This document shows positions 26,259 to 34,810 of a stretch of DNA of 63,932 nt, one piece after another. A program made the translations under genes and the position numbers. How positions within the stretch are numbered: position 1 is the stretch's first letter; each line of letters begins with the position of its first letter. Source of the DNA: Candidatus Melainabacteria bacterium (lineage in GTDB: Bacteria; Cyanobacteriota; Vampirovibrionia; 2-02-FULL-35-15); contig JAHFBG010000012.1 of assembly GCA_023250155.1 (NCBI GenBank), positions 1 to 63,932 on the forward strand. Reading direction: 5' to 3'. Below the pieces are notes generated by a model. It worked only from the letters and a program-made list of their open reading frames with translations, made no database searches and was not told where the DNA came from.

Positions 26259-27548
26259 ATGCAATCAGCAAAAGTAGTTGTTATAGGTAGTAGTTATAGC
26301 AGTGCAGCAGTATTTGATTCTTTAGAAAAATTGCTGACAAAAGTTAGACAGCCAATAGATTTGATTTTGATTGCTGAAAGACCTTACTATTTTATTAAGT
26401 CTTTATTCAGTCAGTTTATTGCTAATAATTGTTCGTTAAACAGTCTCTGTTTTAGTTTTAGAAATATTTTACTTTTAAGACCAGGTGTTTCCTTTTTACA
26501 GTCTGAAGTTGTTGATATTAATATAAATGAAAAAATCGTTAAAACTTCTTCTGGTTTTATTAATTATGATTATTTAATTTTAGCTCCAGAGCTTGATCGT
26601 GATGATTTTGGAGAAATATTCAGTGATATTGACTGTTTTAGGATAAATACATTACTTGATGTTATTTCACTAAAAAAACAAATCAATGAATGTGTTGATA
26701 AAGCATCCAGAGAAAATAATATAGACCTGAAGAATAAGTTGTTAACTTTTTCTGTGATTGGGGCTGGTAAAAATGGCATAGAAACAGCACTTTCAATTTA
26801 TGATTTTGTTTTTAACTTAACAAAGAAGCAATATCCCGATTTGAAATTATCTCAAATAAAAATAAATTTAATAGATGAGAAAAATGTTATTCCTTTTCAA
26901 AAAGACCCTTTTTATAATGCAAAAATATTTTATATTTTAAACAAAAAGAAAATCAATCTTTGTTTAAATTCTAAGGTTACAAGAATTGATGCAGATAGGC
27001 TTATCCTTAATAATAAAGATGAGCTTTATACAAGCACTATAATCTTTAGTGGCAATTATAAATACTCATCGCTAATTAACAACTTGCCTTTAAAAAAAGA
27101 TGATAATCATTTAGGATGTGTTGATTTATATTCGAAAGCTGATGGTCTTGAAAATGTATTTATTATCGGGGAGTCATCTAAGTGTTTAGATTTGAATGAG
27201 TCAAATTCTCATAGTCTACACTTTTTTTATAAACAAGCAGATACTTGTGCAAACAATTTAATAGCAAGAATAAACAATAATATTTTAAAGCCTTTAAGAA
27301 ACATTGATGAGCTGGATTTTTTGTCTTTAGGAATGAACAATTCCTTAACTGAAATTAAAGGTGTTTATCTTGACAGTATTTTTGTTTGGTTCTTATATAG
27401 ATTAGTAAATATTAGAAGTGTTATAGGATGGAAAAATAAAATTAAAGCATTTTTAGGATTTTTGCTTTGTGTTTTTGGACTTAGTGATGATGAGACTATT
27501 TATCTCCATGAGATTAGTAAACAAAAAAAACGTATTGTTATGAAATAA
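26259..27548 (+). CDS. NDH-2-like FAD-dependent oxidoreductase, diverged
   Basis: 429 aa with the two-Rossmann layout of type II NADH dehydrogenases. The first dinucleotide motif is VVVIGSSYSSAA (degenerate, serines in place of the later glycines), and the second is SVIGAGKNGIETAL, with the FIIGESS region near 305. A hydrophobic C-terminal segment (about 385-410, FLGFLLCVFGLS) could attach to the membrane, as in NDH-2. The missing FAD-site glycines make catalysis uncertain. The ATG has no Shine-Dalgarno, only a TATAAT 6 nt upstream. Confidence 0.7.
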   Translation: MQSAKVVVIGSSYSSAAVFDSLEKLLTKVRQPIDLILIAERPYYFIKSLFSQFIANNCSLNSLCFSFRNILLLRPGVSFLQSEVVDININEKIVKTSSGFINYDYLILAPELDRDDFGEIFSDIDCFRINTLLDVISLKKQINECVDKASRENNIDLKNKLLTFSVIGAGKNGIETALSIYDFVFNLTKKQYPDLKLSQIKINLIDEKNVIPFQKDPFYNAKIFYILNKKKINLCLNSKVTRIDADRLILNNKDELYTSTIIFSGNYKYSSLINNLPLKKDDNHLGCVDLYSKADGLENVFIIGESSKCLDLNESNSHSLHFFYKQADTCANNLIARINNNILKPLRNIDELDFLSLGMNNSLTEIKGVYLDSIFVWFLYRLVNIRSVIGWKNKIKAFLGFLLCVFGLSDDETIYLHEISKQKKRIVMK

Positions 27549-27596
27549 TGTTAGGATCTAGTGTTTAGAATTTTTTAAGACATAAGGAGGTTTAAC

Positions 27597-28397
27597 TTGA
27601 GTAAGAAAGCTGATATTGGAGTTTTTGGTGGTTCTGGTTTTTATAAGTTCTTAGAAAATATTGAAGAAGTAAATGTTCAGACTCCTTATGGAAGCCCATC
27701 TGATAGTTTGTTTTTAGGGAAGGTTGAAGGAAAAACCGTAGCTTTTTTACCAAGACATAATAGAAAACATTCAATACCACCACATAAGATTAATTACAGA
27801 GCTAATTTATGGGCAATGAAACAACTTGGTGTTTCAAGAATTATTAGTCCCTGTGCAGTTGGCAGTCTCCAAAAAGACATAAAACCAGGTGATTTTGTAA
27901 TCAGTGATCAGTATATAGATAGAACAAGTGGAAGAACTGATACTTTTTATGATGGTCCTATAGCCACACACGTAAGTGCTGCTGATCCATACTGTCCTGA
28001 GTTAAGAGAGCTTGCTATAAAGTCTACAGAAGCTAACGGTGTCAAATGTCATAAAACAGGCACTATTGTGGTGATTCAAGGACCAAGGTTTAGTACTAAG
28101 TCTGAATCTAAATGGTTTACTTCTATGGGCTGGTCTACTATAAACATGACACAATATCCTGAAGGTCACTTAGCAAAAGAGCTTGAACTGTGTGTGGTAA
28201 ATATTGCTCTTGCTACTGATTATGACTCAGGGCTAGTAGGAGATGTACCACCAGTAAGTCATGCTGAAGTGATGAAAGTGTTTCAGGACAATTTAGAAAA
28301 TCTAAGAAATGTTTTGTTTAAGCTAATAGGAACTATTCCAGCTCAAAGATTAAATTGTAAGTGCAGCGAAGTTCTTAAACACGCACAGTTTTTATAA
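27597..28397 (+). CDS. mtnP: S-methyl-5'-thioadenosine phosphorylase
   Basis: Phosphorolyses methylthioadenosine to adenine and methylthioribose-1-phosphate, first step of methionine salvage. Motifs: GGSGFY, PRHNRKHSIPPHKINYRAN, the MTQYPEGHLAKELELC signature of the MTAP type and ATDYDSG. 266 aa. TTG start, supported by AAGGAGG six bases upstream. The HcyBio, bioB and this gene all touch sulfur or SAM metabolism, but they are not co-transcribed. Confidence 0.93.
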   Translation: MSKKADIGVFGGSGFYKFLENIEEVNVQTPYGSPSDSLFLGKVEGKTVAFLPRHNRKHSIPPHKINYRANLWAMKQLGVSRIISPCAVGSLQKDIKPGDFVISDQYIDRTSGRTDTFYDGPIATHVSAADPYCPELRELAIKSTEANGVKCHKTGTIVVIQGPRFSTKSESKWFTSMGWSTINMTQYPEGHLAKELELCVVNIALATDYDSGLVGDVPPVSHAEVMKVFQDNLENLRNVLFKLIGTIPAQRLNCKCSEVLKHAQFL

Positions 28398-28402
28398 CCA
28401 TT

Positions 28403-28440
28403 GTAGGTATTGGTCGCGACCAATACCTACTGAGTTTTTT
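28403..28440 (+). terminator. Perfect 28-bp palindrome plus T-run after mtnP
   Basis: GTAGGTATTGGTCG (28403-28416) is followed at once by its exact complement (28417-28430), then TGAGTTTTTT. It can act as the mtnP terminator. The perfect symmetry and CG-rich centre resemble dispersed palindromic repeats. The stop codon of the minus-strand gene at 28427 lies within it. Confidence 0.75.
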
Positions 28441-28810
28441 CTTCTTCTCTAATTTTTTCTATTGCTTTGAAAATGTTTCTTTTTGAGGTGTCTACATTGT
28501 AAGGAGTAAATAAATAATCTTTTCCCATCTCGCTTGATAGATTTCTTGCTAACTCTAATTCAATAGGTGATAGTTTTTTGTTTTTGTCTAGGTCAAAATT
28601 TTCTCTAACATACTTATAAGCGCTGTCTTCGCTAATAGTCTGTTTTTCTTTATCATCAATATAACGCTCAAGTTCTGGTGGAAAACCCTTTACTGTGGTT
28701 AATGGTACTATTCTAGATTTTGCACCAACGTCTATACCTCTACTTATTCCCATTCCCATTGCTACAGCAAATATGAGTAGAGGTACAGGGTGATTTAATT
28801 TGTTTAACAT
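28427..28810 (-). CDS. Small membrane-anchored EF-hand-like protein, paralogue 1
   Basis: 127 aa. A hydrophobic N-terminal segment (about 9-22) is followed by a conserved block with one EF-hand-like loop, D73-x-D75-x-N77...S81-x-x-E84 (DLDKNKKLSPIE), and the family tail NIFKAIEKIREEEK. Ca2+ binding by a single loop is plausible, but position 6 is Lys rather than the usual Gly. AAGGAG precedes the ATG. It is one of three adjacent copies with near-identical 3' ends. Function unknown. Confidence 0.75.
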   Translation of the reverse strand: MLNKLNHPVPLLIFAVAMGMGISRGIDVGAKSRIVPLTTVKGFPPELERYIDDKEKQTISEDSAYKYVRENFDLDKNKKLSPIELELARNLSSEMGKDYLFTPYNVDTSKRNIFKAIEKIREEEKTQ

Positions 28811-28832
28811 ATAATCTCCTTATTTATAAATC

Positions 28833-29249
28833 CTACTTGACTTGTGCCTTTTCTTCTTCTCTAATTTTTTCTATTGCTTTAAAAATATTTCTTTTTGAGA
28901 TGTCTATGTGGGATGGGAGAGGAGAAAATCTAGTGTTGGAGATCTTATCTGATACAATTCTTGCTAACTCTAATTCAGCAGAGGATAATTTTTTGTTTTT
29001 ATCCAAGTCAAAGTTTTCTCTAACATATCTGTAGGCACTATCTTCACTGATAATCTGTTTTTCTTTATCATCAATGTAAGGTTCAAGTTCTGGGGGAAAA
29101 TTCTTCTCCATATTTAATGGAAATACTCTAGATTTTGAAATGTTATCTAAAGTACCACATAGGGTAATGGTAGTTGCTGCGAAAGTAGCGGTTGCAACCC
29201 ATGTAGTTATAGGATGTTTTCTATAAAAAGTTTCTAATTTGTTGAACAT
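28833..29249 (-). CDS. Small membrane-anchored EF-hand-like protein, paralogue 2
   Basis: 138 aa with the same layout: hydrophobic segment about 14-31, EF-hand-like loop 81-92 (DLDKNKKLSSAE), tail ending EEEKAQVK. The upstream AAGGAGATTAT and ATG context is identical to that of paralogue 1, so the duplication included the ribosome binding site. It lies 22 bp upstream of paralogue 1 and is probably co-transcribed. The N-terminal anchor differs more than the loop region, suggesting that the conserved block is under selection. Confidence 0.75.
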   Translation of the reverse strand: MFNKLETFYRKHPITTWVATATFAATTITLCGTLDNISKSRVFPLNMEKNFPPELEPYIDDKEKQIISEDSAYRYVRENFDLDKNKKLSSAELELARIVSDKISNTRFSPLPSHIDISKRNIFKAIEKIREEEKAQVK

Positions 29250-29484
29250 ATAATCTCCTTATTAAAATTGCTTAAAATAATTTGTCAAAGTCATTATCCT
29301 AAATCGAAAGAGCAAATGCAATAAGTTATTTCATATTTAACCTGAAAATTATAAAAAGCAACTAATCGTGAAATAAAGATTAAGGATCTTAATTTAGTAA
29401 TGGCTTGTTTAAGGGATATTAGATTTGCAGCAGTTCTTAACCAGCTTGTTTTTTTCTTAAGTTTGCAAAGAAGGTTTTTAAATC

Positions 29485-29907
29485 CTACTTGACTTGTGCC
29501 TTTTCTTCTTCTCTAATTTTTTCTATTGCTTTGAAAATGTTTGTTCTTGAGGTATCTACATTGTAAGGTAGATGACGAATTCCTTTTCCTATTTCTCCTG
29601 ATAAGAGTCTTCCTAATTCCAATTCAACAGATGATAGTTTTTTATCTTTATCCAAGTCAAATGTTTCTCTAACATATTTGTAAGCACCATCTTCACTAAG
29701 AGTTTGAGTTTTTTCATCATCAATATATTGTTCAACTCCTTGATGAAAGCCTCTCACAGTATTTAATGGAGCTACAATTGATTTCTCTTGATGCCGTCTA
29801 ATGCTAGCAAATTCTGTTCCACCCAATGTAAATAAGGGTACACCAAGAACTATTGTCGCACCAAAGTGTTTCTGTAGAAAAAATTCAACCATCTTATTTA
29901 TAATCAT
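29485..29907 (-). CDS. Small membrane-anchored EF-hand-like protein, paralogue 3
   Basis: 140 aa. Hydrophobic stretch about 16-30, loop DLDKDKKLSSVE with Asp at position 5 (closest to a canonical EF-hand), tail EEEKAQVK. The last about 60 bp and the eight bases after the stop are nearly identical to paralogue 2. Separated from it by 235 bp of AT-rich DNA in which I see no gene. AAAGGAG precedes the ATG. Confidence 0.75.
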   Translation of the reverse strand: MIINKMVEFFLQKHFGATIVLGVPLFTLGGTEFASIRRHQEKSIVAPLNTVRGFHQGVEQYIDDEKTQTLSEDGAYKYVRETFDLDKDKKLSSVELELGRLLSGEIGKGIRHLPYNVDTSRTNIFKAIEKIREEEKAQVK

Positions 29908-30040
29908 ACGTATACTCCTTTTATAACTTACTTGTTATCTTATTAAGATTAAGAATAACTGTTTGATATAGAAAGATCCATAGTACTAAATATCTAAATC
30001 TTTTATTTAAATTCTATGTAAGGATTATAAATACAAATTC

Positions 30041-31147
30041 CTATTTAGCTTCCTCTTGTTCATCAGGAAGTGATCCTACTTTTATTGGAATGTTTTTTAC
30101 CTGACTGTTTCGTAAAAGCCTCAAGTGAAGCTTATCTCCAATGTTTTTATTTCTAACAATTTCAGCAATTTTTGTAGGGTCTGTAATATCTATGCCATCT
30201 GCTTTTTGAAGTATATCCCCTGGCAGAACTCCATTTAATTGTGCAGGGCTGTTTGGTACTACTTCTACGACATAGACTCCCACTGTATCTTTTGGTAGAC
30301 CTTCTGATTTTAATTGTGTTTCAGTTAGTGGAGTCATTTTAATTCCAAGATATGGATGTTTTATTGATCCATGAGCAATTAAATCATCAGCAATATCTTT
30401 TGCATAATCTCCCGGTATTGCAAAGTTTAAATTTTGAGCATTTCTACCAATGATAAAAGTATTAATTCCAATTACTTCTCCATCAAGATTTACAAGCGGT
30501 CCACCTGAATTGCCTGGATTTATTGCAGCATCTGTTTGAATATATTTAAAAGCTCCTTGAGCTGAACCAAAAGTAACTCCTACATGACGTGATAATGCAC
30601 TTATAATTCCAAGCGTTACTGTATGTTCAAGACCAAGTGGTGAACCTATGGCTACGACCCAATCACCAGGTCTAAGTTTTTTTGAGTCTCCAAATTTTGC
30701 TATTGGTAAATTCTTTGTATTAATTTTGACAATGGCTAAATCGCTGTAACTATCATGTGCAAGGACTTTTCCTTCATATTTTTTTTCATCTTGTAAGGTG
30801 ACTGTGATTCTATCTGCATCTTTTACTACGTGATAACTTGTTAAGATGTAACCATTTTCACGAATTATTATTCCAGAACCTCCTCCAGTTTCATGTTCAG
30901 AATTTGTGTCTGGAATATGTAATTCAACTCCTCCTAAGTCAAGAGTCTTACTCATAGCTTCACTCTCTTTAACTTCATGAGAACTATCAATGTTTACAAC
31001 TGTATTACTAATCTGTTCTGCTATTTCAGCGATAGTATCAGAATCCATTGGAATTTTTGCAAGGGATGGGTAAGATAAGAAGCAAATATAAATAATTAAA
31101 ACAAGTGTTAAGAGGATTAAATTTGTATTTAGGTTTTTTTTATTCAT
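30041..31147 (-). CDS. HtrA/DegP-family serine protease with one PDZ domain
   Basis: Envelope quality-control protease, 368 aa. N-terminal signal/anchor about 9-30. The trypsin-like triad is H106 (TSYHVV), D136 (SYSDLAIV) and S214 (GNSGGPL). A single PDZ domain follows from about residue 265 (YLGIKMTPLT ... GVLPGDILQKADG). A single PDZ and the size match the Hho/DegS-type layout common in cyanobacteria. No operon partner is present; a REP-like element lies upstream. Confidence 0.95.
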   Translation of the reverse strand: MNKKNLNTNLILLTLVLIIYICFLSYPSLAKIPMDSDTIAEIAEQISNTVVNIDSSHEVKESEAMSKTLDLGGVELHIPDTNSEHETGGGSGIIIRENGYILTSYHVVKDADRITVTLQDEKKYEGKVLAHDSYSDLAIVKINTKNLPIAKFGDSKKLRPGDWVVAIGSPLGLEHTVTLGIISALSRHVGVTFGSAQGAFKYIQTDAAINPGNSGGPLVNLDGEVIGINTFIIGRNAQNLNFAIPGDYAKDIADDLIAHGSIKHPYLGIKMTPLTETQLKSEGLPKDTVGVYVVEVVPNSPAQLNGVLPGDILQKADGIDITDPTKIAEIVRNKNIGDKLHLRLLRNSQVKNIPIKVGSLPDEQEEAK

Positions 31148-31205
31148 GGTTATTTTCTATTTTACTATTTTAAGACAATGCAAGAGGAAAATATTTATCT
31201 TTACA

Positions 31206-31301
31206 TGTCATTGCGAGGAGACTCTGAAAGAGTCGACGTGGCAATCTAATAACGTTTTGGAGATTGCTTCGTCACAACTAAAGTTGCTCCTCGCAATGAC
31301 A
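31206..31301. repeat. REP/MITE-like inverted repeat (TCATTGCGAGGAG type)
   Basis: Outer arms of 15 bp, TGTCATTGCGAGGAG (31206-31220) and CTCCTCGCAATGACA (31287-31301), are perfect complements. Inner arms GCAATCT (31241-31247) and AGATTGC (31261-31267) add a second stem. This TCATTGCGAGGAG...GGCAATCT layout is a dispersed repeat I know from many unrelated bacterial genomes. It sits between divergent htrA and fbaB. Confidence 0.8.
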
Positions 31302-31400
31302 TAAACCGTTAGTAATTAGCGATATAATATTTAAGTACGTTTATTTACAATTAAACAATGTTGTTAAAACAGTAAAATATAAAAAGCGAGGTATAAGCAA

Positions 31401-32345
31401 ATGGCTGTAGCAGATAAAACAATAGAAAGTTCAAAGAAAGGTTTACAAATGAAAGTACAAAGACCAAAACTAGATGATTTAGATATTTCATTAGGTAAAA
31501 AAACAAGATTATATAGAATGTTATTTGAACATGGTCCAGGAAATGGCACTTTAATGGTTTTACCCATTGATCAAGGAATAGAACATGGTCCATTAAACTT
31601 TTTTCCAAATCCACCAAGTGAAGACCCAGAATACCAATACAGACTTGCACTAGAAGGAGGCTATTCAGCCATTGCATTACATATAGGATTAGCTCAAAAA
31701 TATTCCAGAAAATATGTTGGAAGAGTTCCATTGATTCTAAAAATCAATGGTAAAACAAATGTCCCATCAGACGATAATTCTTTTTCACCATTGACTGCAT
31801 CAGTTCAGGATGCTGTATGGCTTGGTGCTGATGCTGTAGGGTATACACTTTATGCAGGTTCTCCAGCACAAGATAGAGACATAAGACAATTAAATGAAGT
31901 TAGATCTGAATGTGAAAAGTTTGGTATGCCACTTATTGTTTGGTCGTATCCAAGAGGTTCTGCAATAGAAGCTAAAGGTGGTAAAGAGAGTCTTTATGCC
32001 ATAGATTATGCAGCAAGGCTTGCATGTGAATTTGGAGCAGATATTGTAAAAATAAACGTTCCAAAAATCGATGAAGCTAAAATGGACAAACTACCAAAAC
32101 CATACAACACTTTAAAGCTCTCATATGAAGAAGCAATTGCAAAGGTTGTTATGGCAGCTGGTAGAACCATGGTTTTATTCTCTGGTGGTAGCAAAGAAAG
32201 CGATCAAGACTTATTACACAAAGCAAAGGCTGCAATGGACAATGGTGCTACTGGATTAATCTTTGGAAGAAACATGTGGCAAAGAGAACATGCAGATGCT
32301 CTAAAAGCCTCGGGTCAAATTAAAAAGATAATGTTAGAAAGTTAG
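31401..32345 (+). CDS. fbaB: Class I fructose-bisphosphate aldolase, DhnA/FbaB type
   Basis: 314 aa. Schiff-base aldolase of the archaeal/DhnA family, cleaving or forming fructose-1,6-bisphosphate. Recognisable parts: LPIDQGIEHGP, WSYPRGSAIEAKGG, the strand ADIVKINVPK with the probable catalytic Lys, FSGGSKES and GLIFGRNMWQRE. A GAGG site is 9 nt before the ATG; TATAAT at 31323-31328 is a possible promoter. Followed after 4 nt by pyk, so two glycolytic enzymes form an operon. Confidence 0.92.
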   Translation: MAVADKTIESSKKGLQMKVQRPKLDDLDISLGKKTRLYRMLFEHGPGNGTLMVLPIDQGIEHGPLNFFPNPPSEDPEYQYRLALEGGYSAIALHIGLAQKYSRKYVGRVPLILKINGKTNVPSDDNSFSPLTASVQDAVWLGADAVGYTLYAGSPAQDRDIRQLNEVRSECEKFGMPLIVWSYPRGSAIEAKGGKESLYAIDYAARLACEFGADIVKINVPKIDEAKMDKLPKPYNTLKLSYEEAIAKVVMAAGRTMVLFSGGSKESDQDLLHKAKAAMDNGATGLIFGRNMWQREHADALKASGQIKKIMLES

Positions 32346-32349
32346 TTTT

Positions 32350-33768
32350 GTGCCACAATCTAGACTAACTAAAATAATAGCTACAATTGGACCAGCTTCC
32401 TGTAGTTCCGAAGTGATTCGCCAACTCATGGAAGCTGGTACAAATGTATTTAGAATCAATTGTTCGCATAGCGAACTTGATGTCAGAGTAAATGTAATTA
32501 AATACATAAGAGAACATTCAGTATCCTTAAAGAAAAGAGTTGGCATACTTCTTGATTTGCAAGGTCCAAAGATCAGAGTAGGAAAACTAAAAAATGGAAG
32601 TGCTGTTTTAAAAGATGGAAAAATTGTAGTACTTACAACACAAAAGACAGAAGGTACTTCTGAAAAGATATCCATATTAAATTTTACAGAGATTATAGGT
32701 TGCTTAAAGCCTGCTCAAAGAGTGCTTTTAAATGATGGCATGATTCAGTTAAAAGTGTTGCATAAAATTGATGAACAAAATATTGGTTGTCAAATAGTTT
32801 TTGGTGGTGAACTCTATGATGGAAAGGGAGTAAACTTTCCTGATTCAGAGTTAAAAAGCTTATCACCATTGACTCCTAAAGATTTAGATGATTTAAAGCA
32901 TGGATTAGAACATGGTGTAGATTTAATTGCACTGTCTTTTGTACGCTCTGCAAATGACATTAAAGTTTTAAGAAGTCATCTTCCAAAAGATTCTAAAATT
33001 AAAATTATTGCAAAAATTGAAAAACCACAAGCGATCGATGATCTGGATAATATTTTAGATGTATCTGATGGGATTATGGTAGCAAGAGGTGATTTAGGTG
33101 TAGAGTTACCATATGAAAGACTTCCCGCTATTCAAAAACAAGTCATTCAAAGAGCAAATGAAAAAAATGTGCTCGTGATTACGGCTACAGAAATGTTAGA
33201 GTCTATGATTCACTCACCAAGACCTACAAGAGCAGAGCTTAGTGATGTAGCAAATGCTATTTTTGATGGTACTGATGCCACGATGCTATCAGGAGAAACA
33301 GCTATGGGGAAATATCCTGTTTTAGCTGTTCAAACTATGCATAATATTGCTGTTGCTACTGAAGAAGTAGCACCAAGATTTAGGCATGATGTAACCACTG
33401 TTCAAGAAAACTTAGCTCGTAGTGCTTGTGAACTGGCTGAGCGTGTAAAGGCTGCTGCTATTGCTACTTTTACGCTTTCTGGAAATACTGCAAATCTTGT
33501 TTCTAAACAACGTCCTCCAGTTAAAGTAATAGCACTTACTCAAAATGAAATTGTAAGTAGGCAGCTTAGTTTGTGGTGGGGAATTACACCTATTTTAATG
33601 ATTGATATTTTTGATACTGAGACCATGATGAAACTTGTAGAAAAGACATTAATAGAAAATGAAATAGTGAAACCTGGAGATATTGTTATAGTCACAGGCG
33701 GATTACCTATTGCAGAACGTGGTGAAAGCAATTTTGTGAAAATTCATAAGTGTGAGGGAAAGTATTAG
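32350..33768 (+). CDS. pyk: Pyruvate kinase
   Basis: Makes pyruvate and ATP from PEP and ADP. TKIIATIGPAS at the N-terminus, RINCSH, DLQGPKIRVG, the IIAKIEKPQAIDDLDNI active-site strand, MVARGDLGVELP and the ATEMLESM/PTRAE region are present. 472 aa, so it lacks the extra C-terminal PEP-utiliser domain found in some cyanobacterial and Bacillus forms. GTG start with no Shine-Dalgarno, 4 nt after the fbaB stop, which indicates translational coupling. Confidence 0.97.
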   Translation: MPQSRLTKIIATIGPASCSSEVIRQLMEAGTNVFRINCSHSELDVRVNVIKYIREHSVSLKKRVGILLDLQGPKIRVGKLKNGSAVLKDGKIVVLTTQKTEGTSEKISILNFTEIIGCLKPAQRVLLNDGMIQLKVLHKIDEQNIGCQIVFGGELYDGKGVNFPDSELKSLSPLTPKDLDDLKHGLEHGVDLIALSFVRSANDIKVLRSHLPKDSKIKIIAKIEKPQAIDDLDNILDVSDGIMVARGDLGVELPYERLPAIQKQVIQRANEKNVLVITATEMLESMIHSPRPTRAELSDVANAIFDGTDATMLSGETAMGKYPVLAVQTMHNIAVATEEVAPRFRHDVTTVQENLARSACELAERVKAAAIATFTLSGNTANLVSKQRPPVKVIALTQNEIVSRQLSLWWGITPILMIDIFDTETMMKLVEKTLIENEIVKPGDIVIVTGGLPIAERGESNFVKIHKCEGKY

Positions 33769-33774
33769 AGAACT

Positions 33775-33824
33775 ATTGAGAATTGAGGACTTGTTCTGCT
33801 CATTCCTCGATCCTCAATCCTGGT
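33775..33824. repeat. 7-nt-period inverted element between convergent genes
   Basis: ATTGAG occurs at 33775 and 33782, and TCCTC/TCCTG at 33804, 33811 and 33818, all at 7-nt steps. ATTGAGGA (33782-33789) pairs with TCCTCAAT (33811-33818). It lies between the 3' ends of pyk and the epimerase gene and may also serve as a two-way terminator. Confidence 0.6.
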
Positions 33825-33825
33825 C

Positions 33826-34809
33826 TTATATCAGGTTATGCTTTCTATAAAACTCAATGGTCTTATGAATACAATCTTTTACAGATATGACTGGCATATT
33901 TAGCTCTCTGATTGCTTTTGAGCTATCATAGTAGATATTTCTACCGATTAATGAAAGCTGTGATGCACATGGTTTTGGAGTGAAACTTATAAAGTTTGCA
34001 AGTAGTTCTTGTGAGTATGAGTATATGACTATTGGCAGTTTAGGACTCCTTATAAACATTCTTTTTATCTTTAATTCATCTGCAATTATTTTAGAAAAGT
34101 CCTTAATCGTTATATTTTCGCCACCTAAAATATAACGTTCCCCTGTTTTACCCTTTGTGATTGCATTTATCGTAGCTTCACAAACAGCATCTACATCTAC
34201 AAAGTTTGTACCACCTTCTGTATAAAATGGAAAACCTTTTTTAATAGTGTTTATTATTTTTGTTCTTCTACCTCTCAGATCCCCTTTTCCCCAGACATTT
34301 GCAGGGTTTACCAGGGTAGCATTTAATCCTTTTTTTATAGCCTCATATACTTCAAGTTCTGCTTGGTGCTTAGTTTCCATGTATGAGATATTGAATTTTT
34401 TCCAATTATATGGATGTTTTTCATCTATAGCTTCTCCATTTTCTCCATAGCCTACGGCGGCTACTGAGCTAATATGAATAAACTTTTTGCAATTTGATTT
34501 GAGTGCTTCATTAAGAATGTTTTTTGTGCCTGTTACGTTTATTTTATAGGTTTTATCCCAAACTTTATTCCAGAATGATATTAATGCAGCAGAGTGAATG
34601 ATGATTTCACAATCGTTGATTTTATCCTCAAATGATAATGGTTCTAATATATCCCCATAAATAGTTTCTACCTTATCTTTCCACTTAAACAAATCAAGCA
34701 AGTTTTTATCTCTTACAAGAATTTTTACTTTATAGTCTTTTTTTAAAAGCTTCTCTACAAGGTTGTTTCCAATGAATCCTGTGGCACCTGTTATAAATAC
34801 TTTAGACAT
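33826..34809 (-). CDS. NAD-dependent epimerase/dehydratase (extended SDR)
   Basis: 327 aa. The Rossmann motif TGATGFIG is at 7-14, the NAD-binding Asp region in YGDILEP, a Ser in HISSVAAVGY and the catalytic YMETK (Y-x3-K). It is closest in feel to HpnA/dihydroflavonol-reductase-like SDRs rather than GalE. Substrate unknown. It starts 1 nt after the PIN-domain gene stop, so it shares a transcript with the toxin-antitoxin pair, which is probably a coincidence of insertion. Confidence 0.85.
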   Translation of the reverse strand: MSKVFITGATGFIGNNLVEKLLKKDYKVKILVRDKNLLDLFKWKDKVETIYGDILEPLSFEDKINDCEIIIHSAALISFWNKVWDKTYKINVTGTKNILNEALKSNCKKFIHISSVAAVGYGENGEAIDEKHPYNWKKFNISYMETKHQAELEVYEAIKKGLNATLVNPANVWGKGDLRGRRTKIINTIKKGFPFYTEGGTNFVDVDAVCEATINAITKGKTGERYILGGENITIKDFSKIIADELKIKRMFIRSPKLPIVIYSYSQELLANFISFTPKPCASQLSLIGRNIYYDSSKAIRELNMPVISVKDCIHKTIEFYRKHNLI

Positions 34810-34810
34810 G

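Noticed and set aside
31351..31731. Minus-strand 126-codon frame over the start of fbaB
   Set aside because: It is antisense to a clear aldolase gene. Its hydrophobic, Phe/Leu-rich composition is what the complement of that gene gives.
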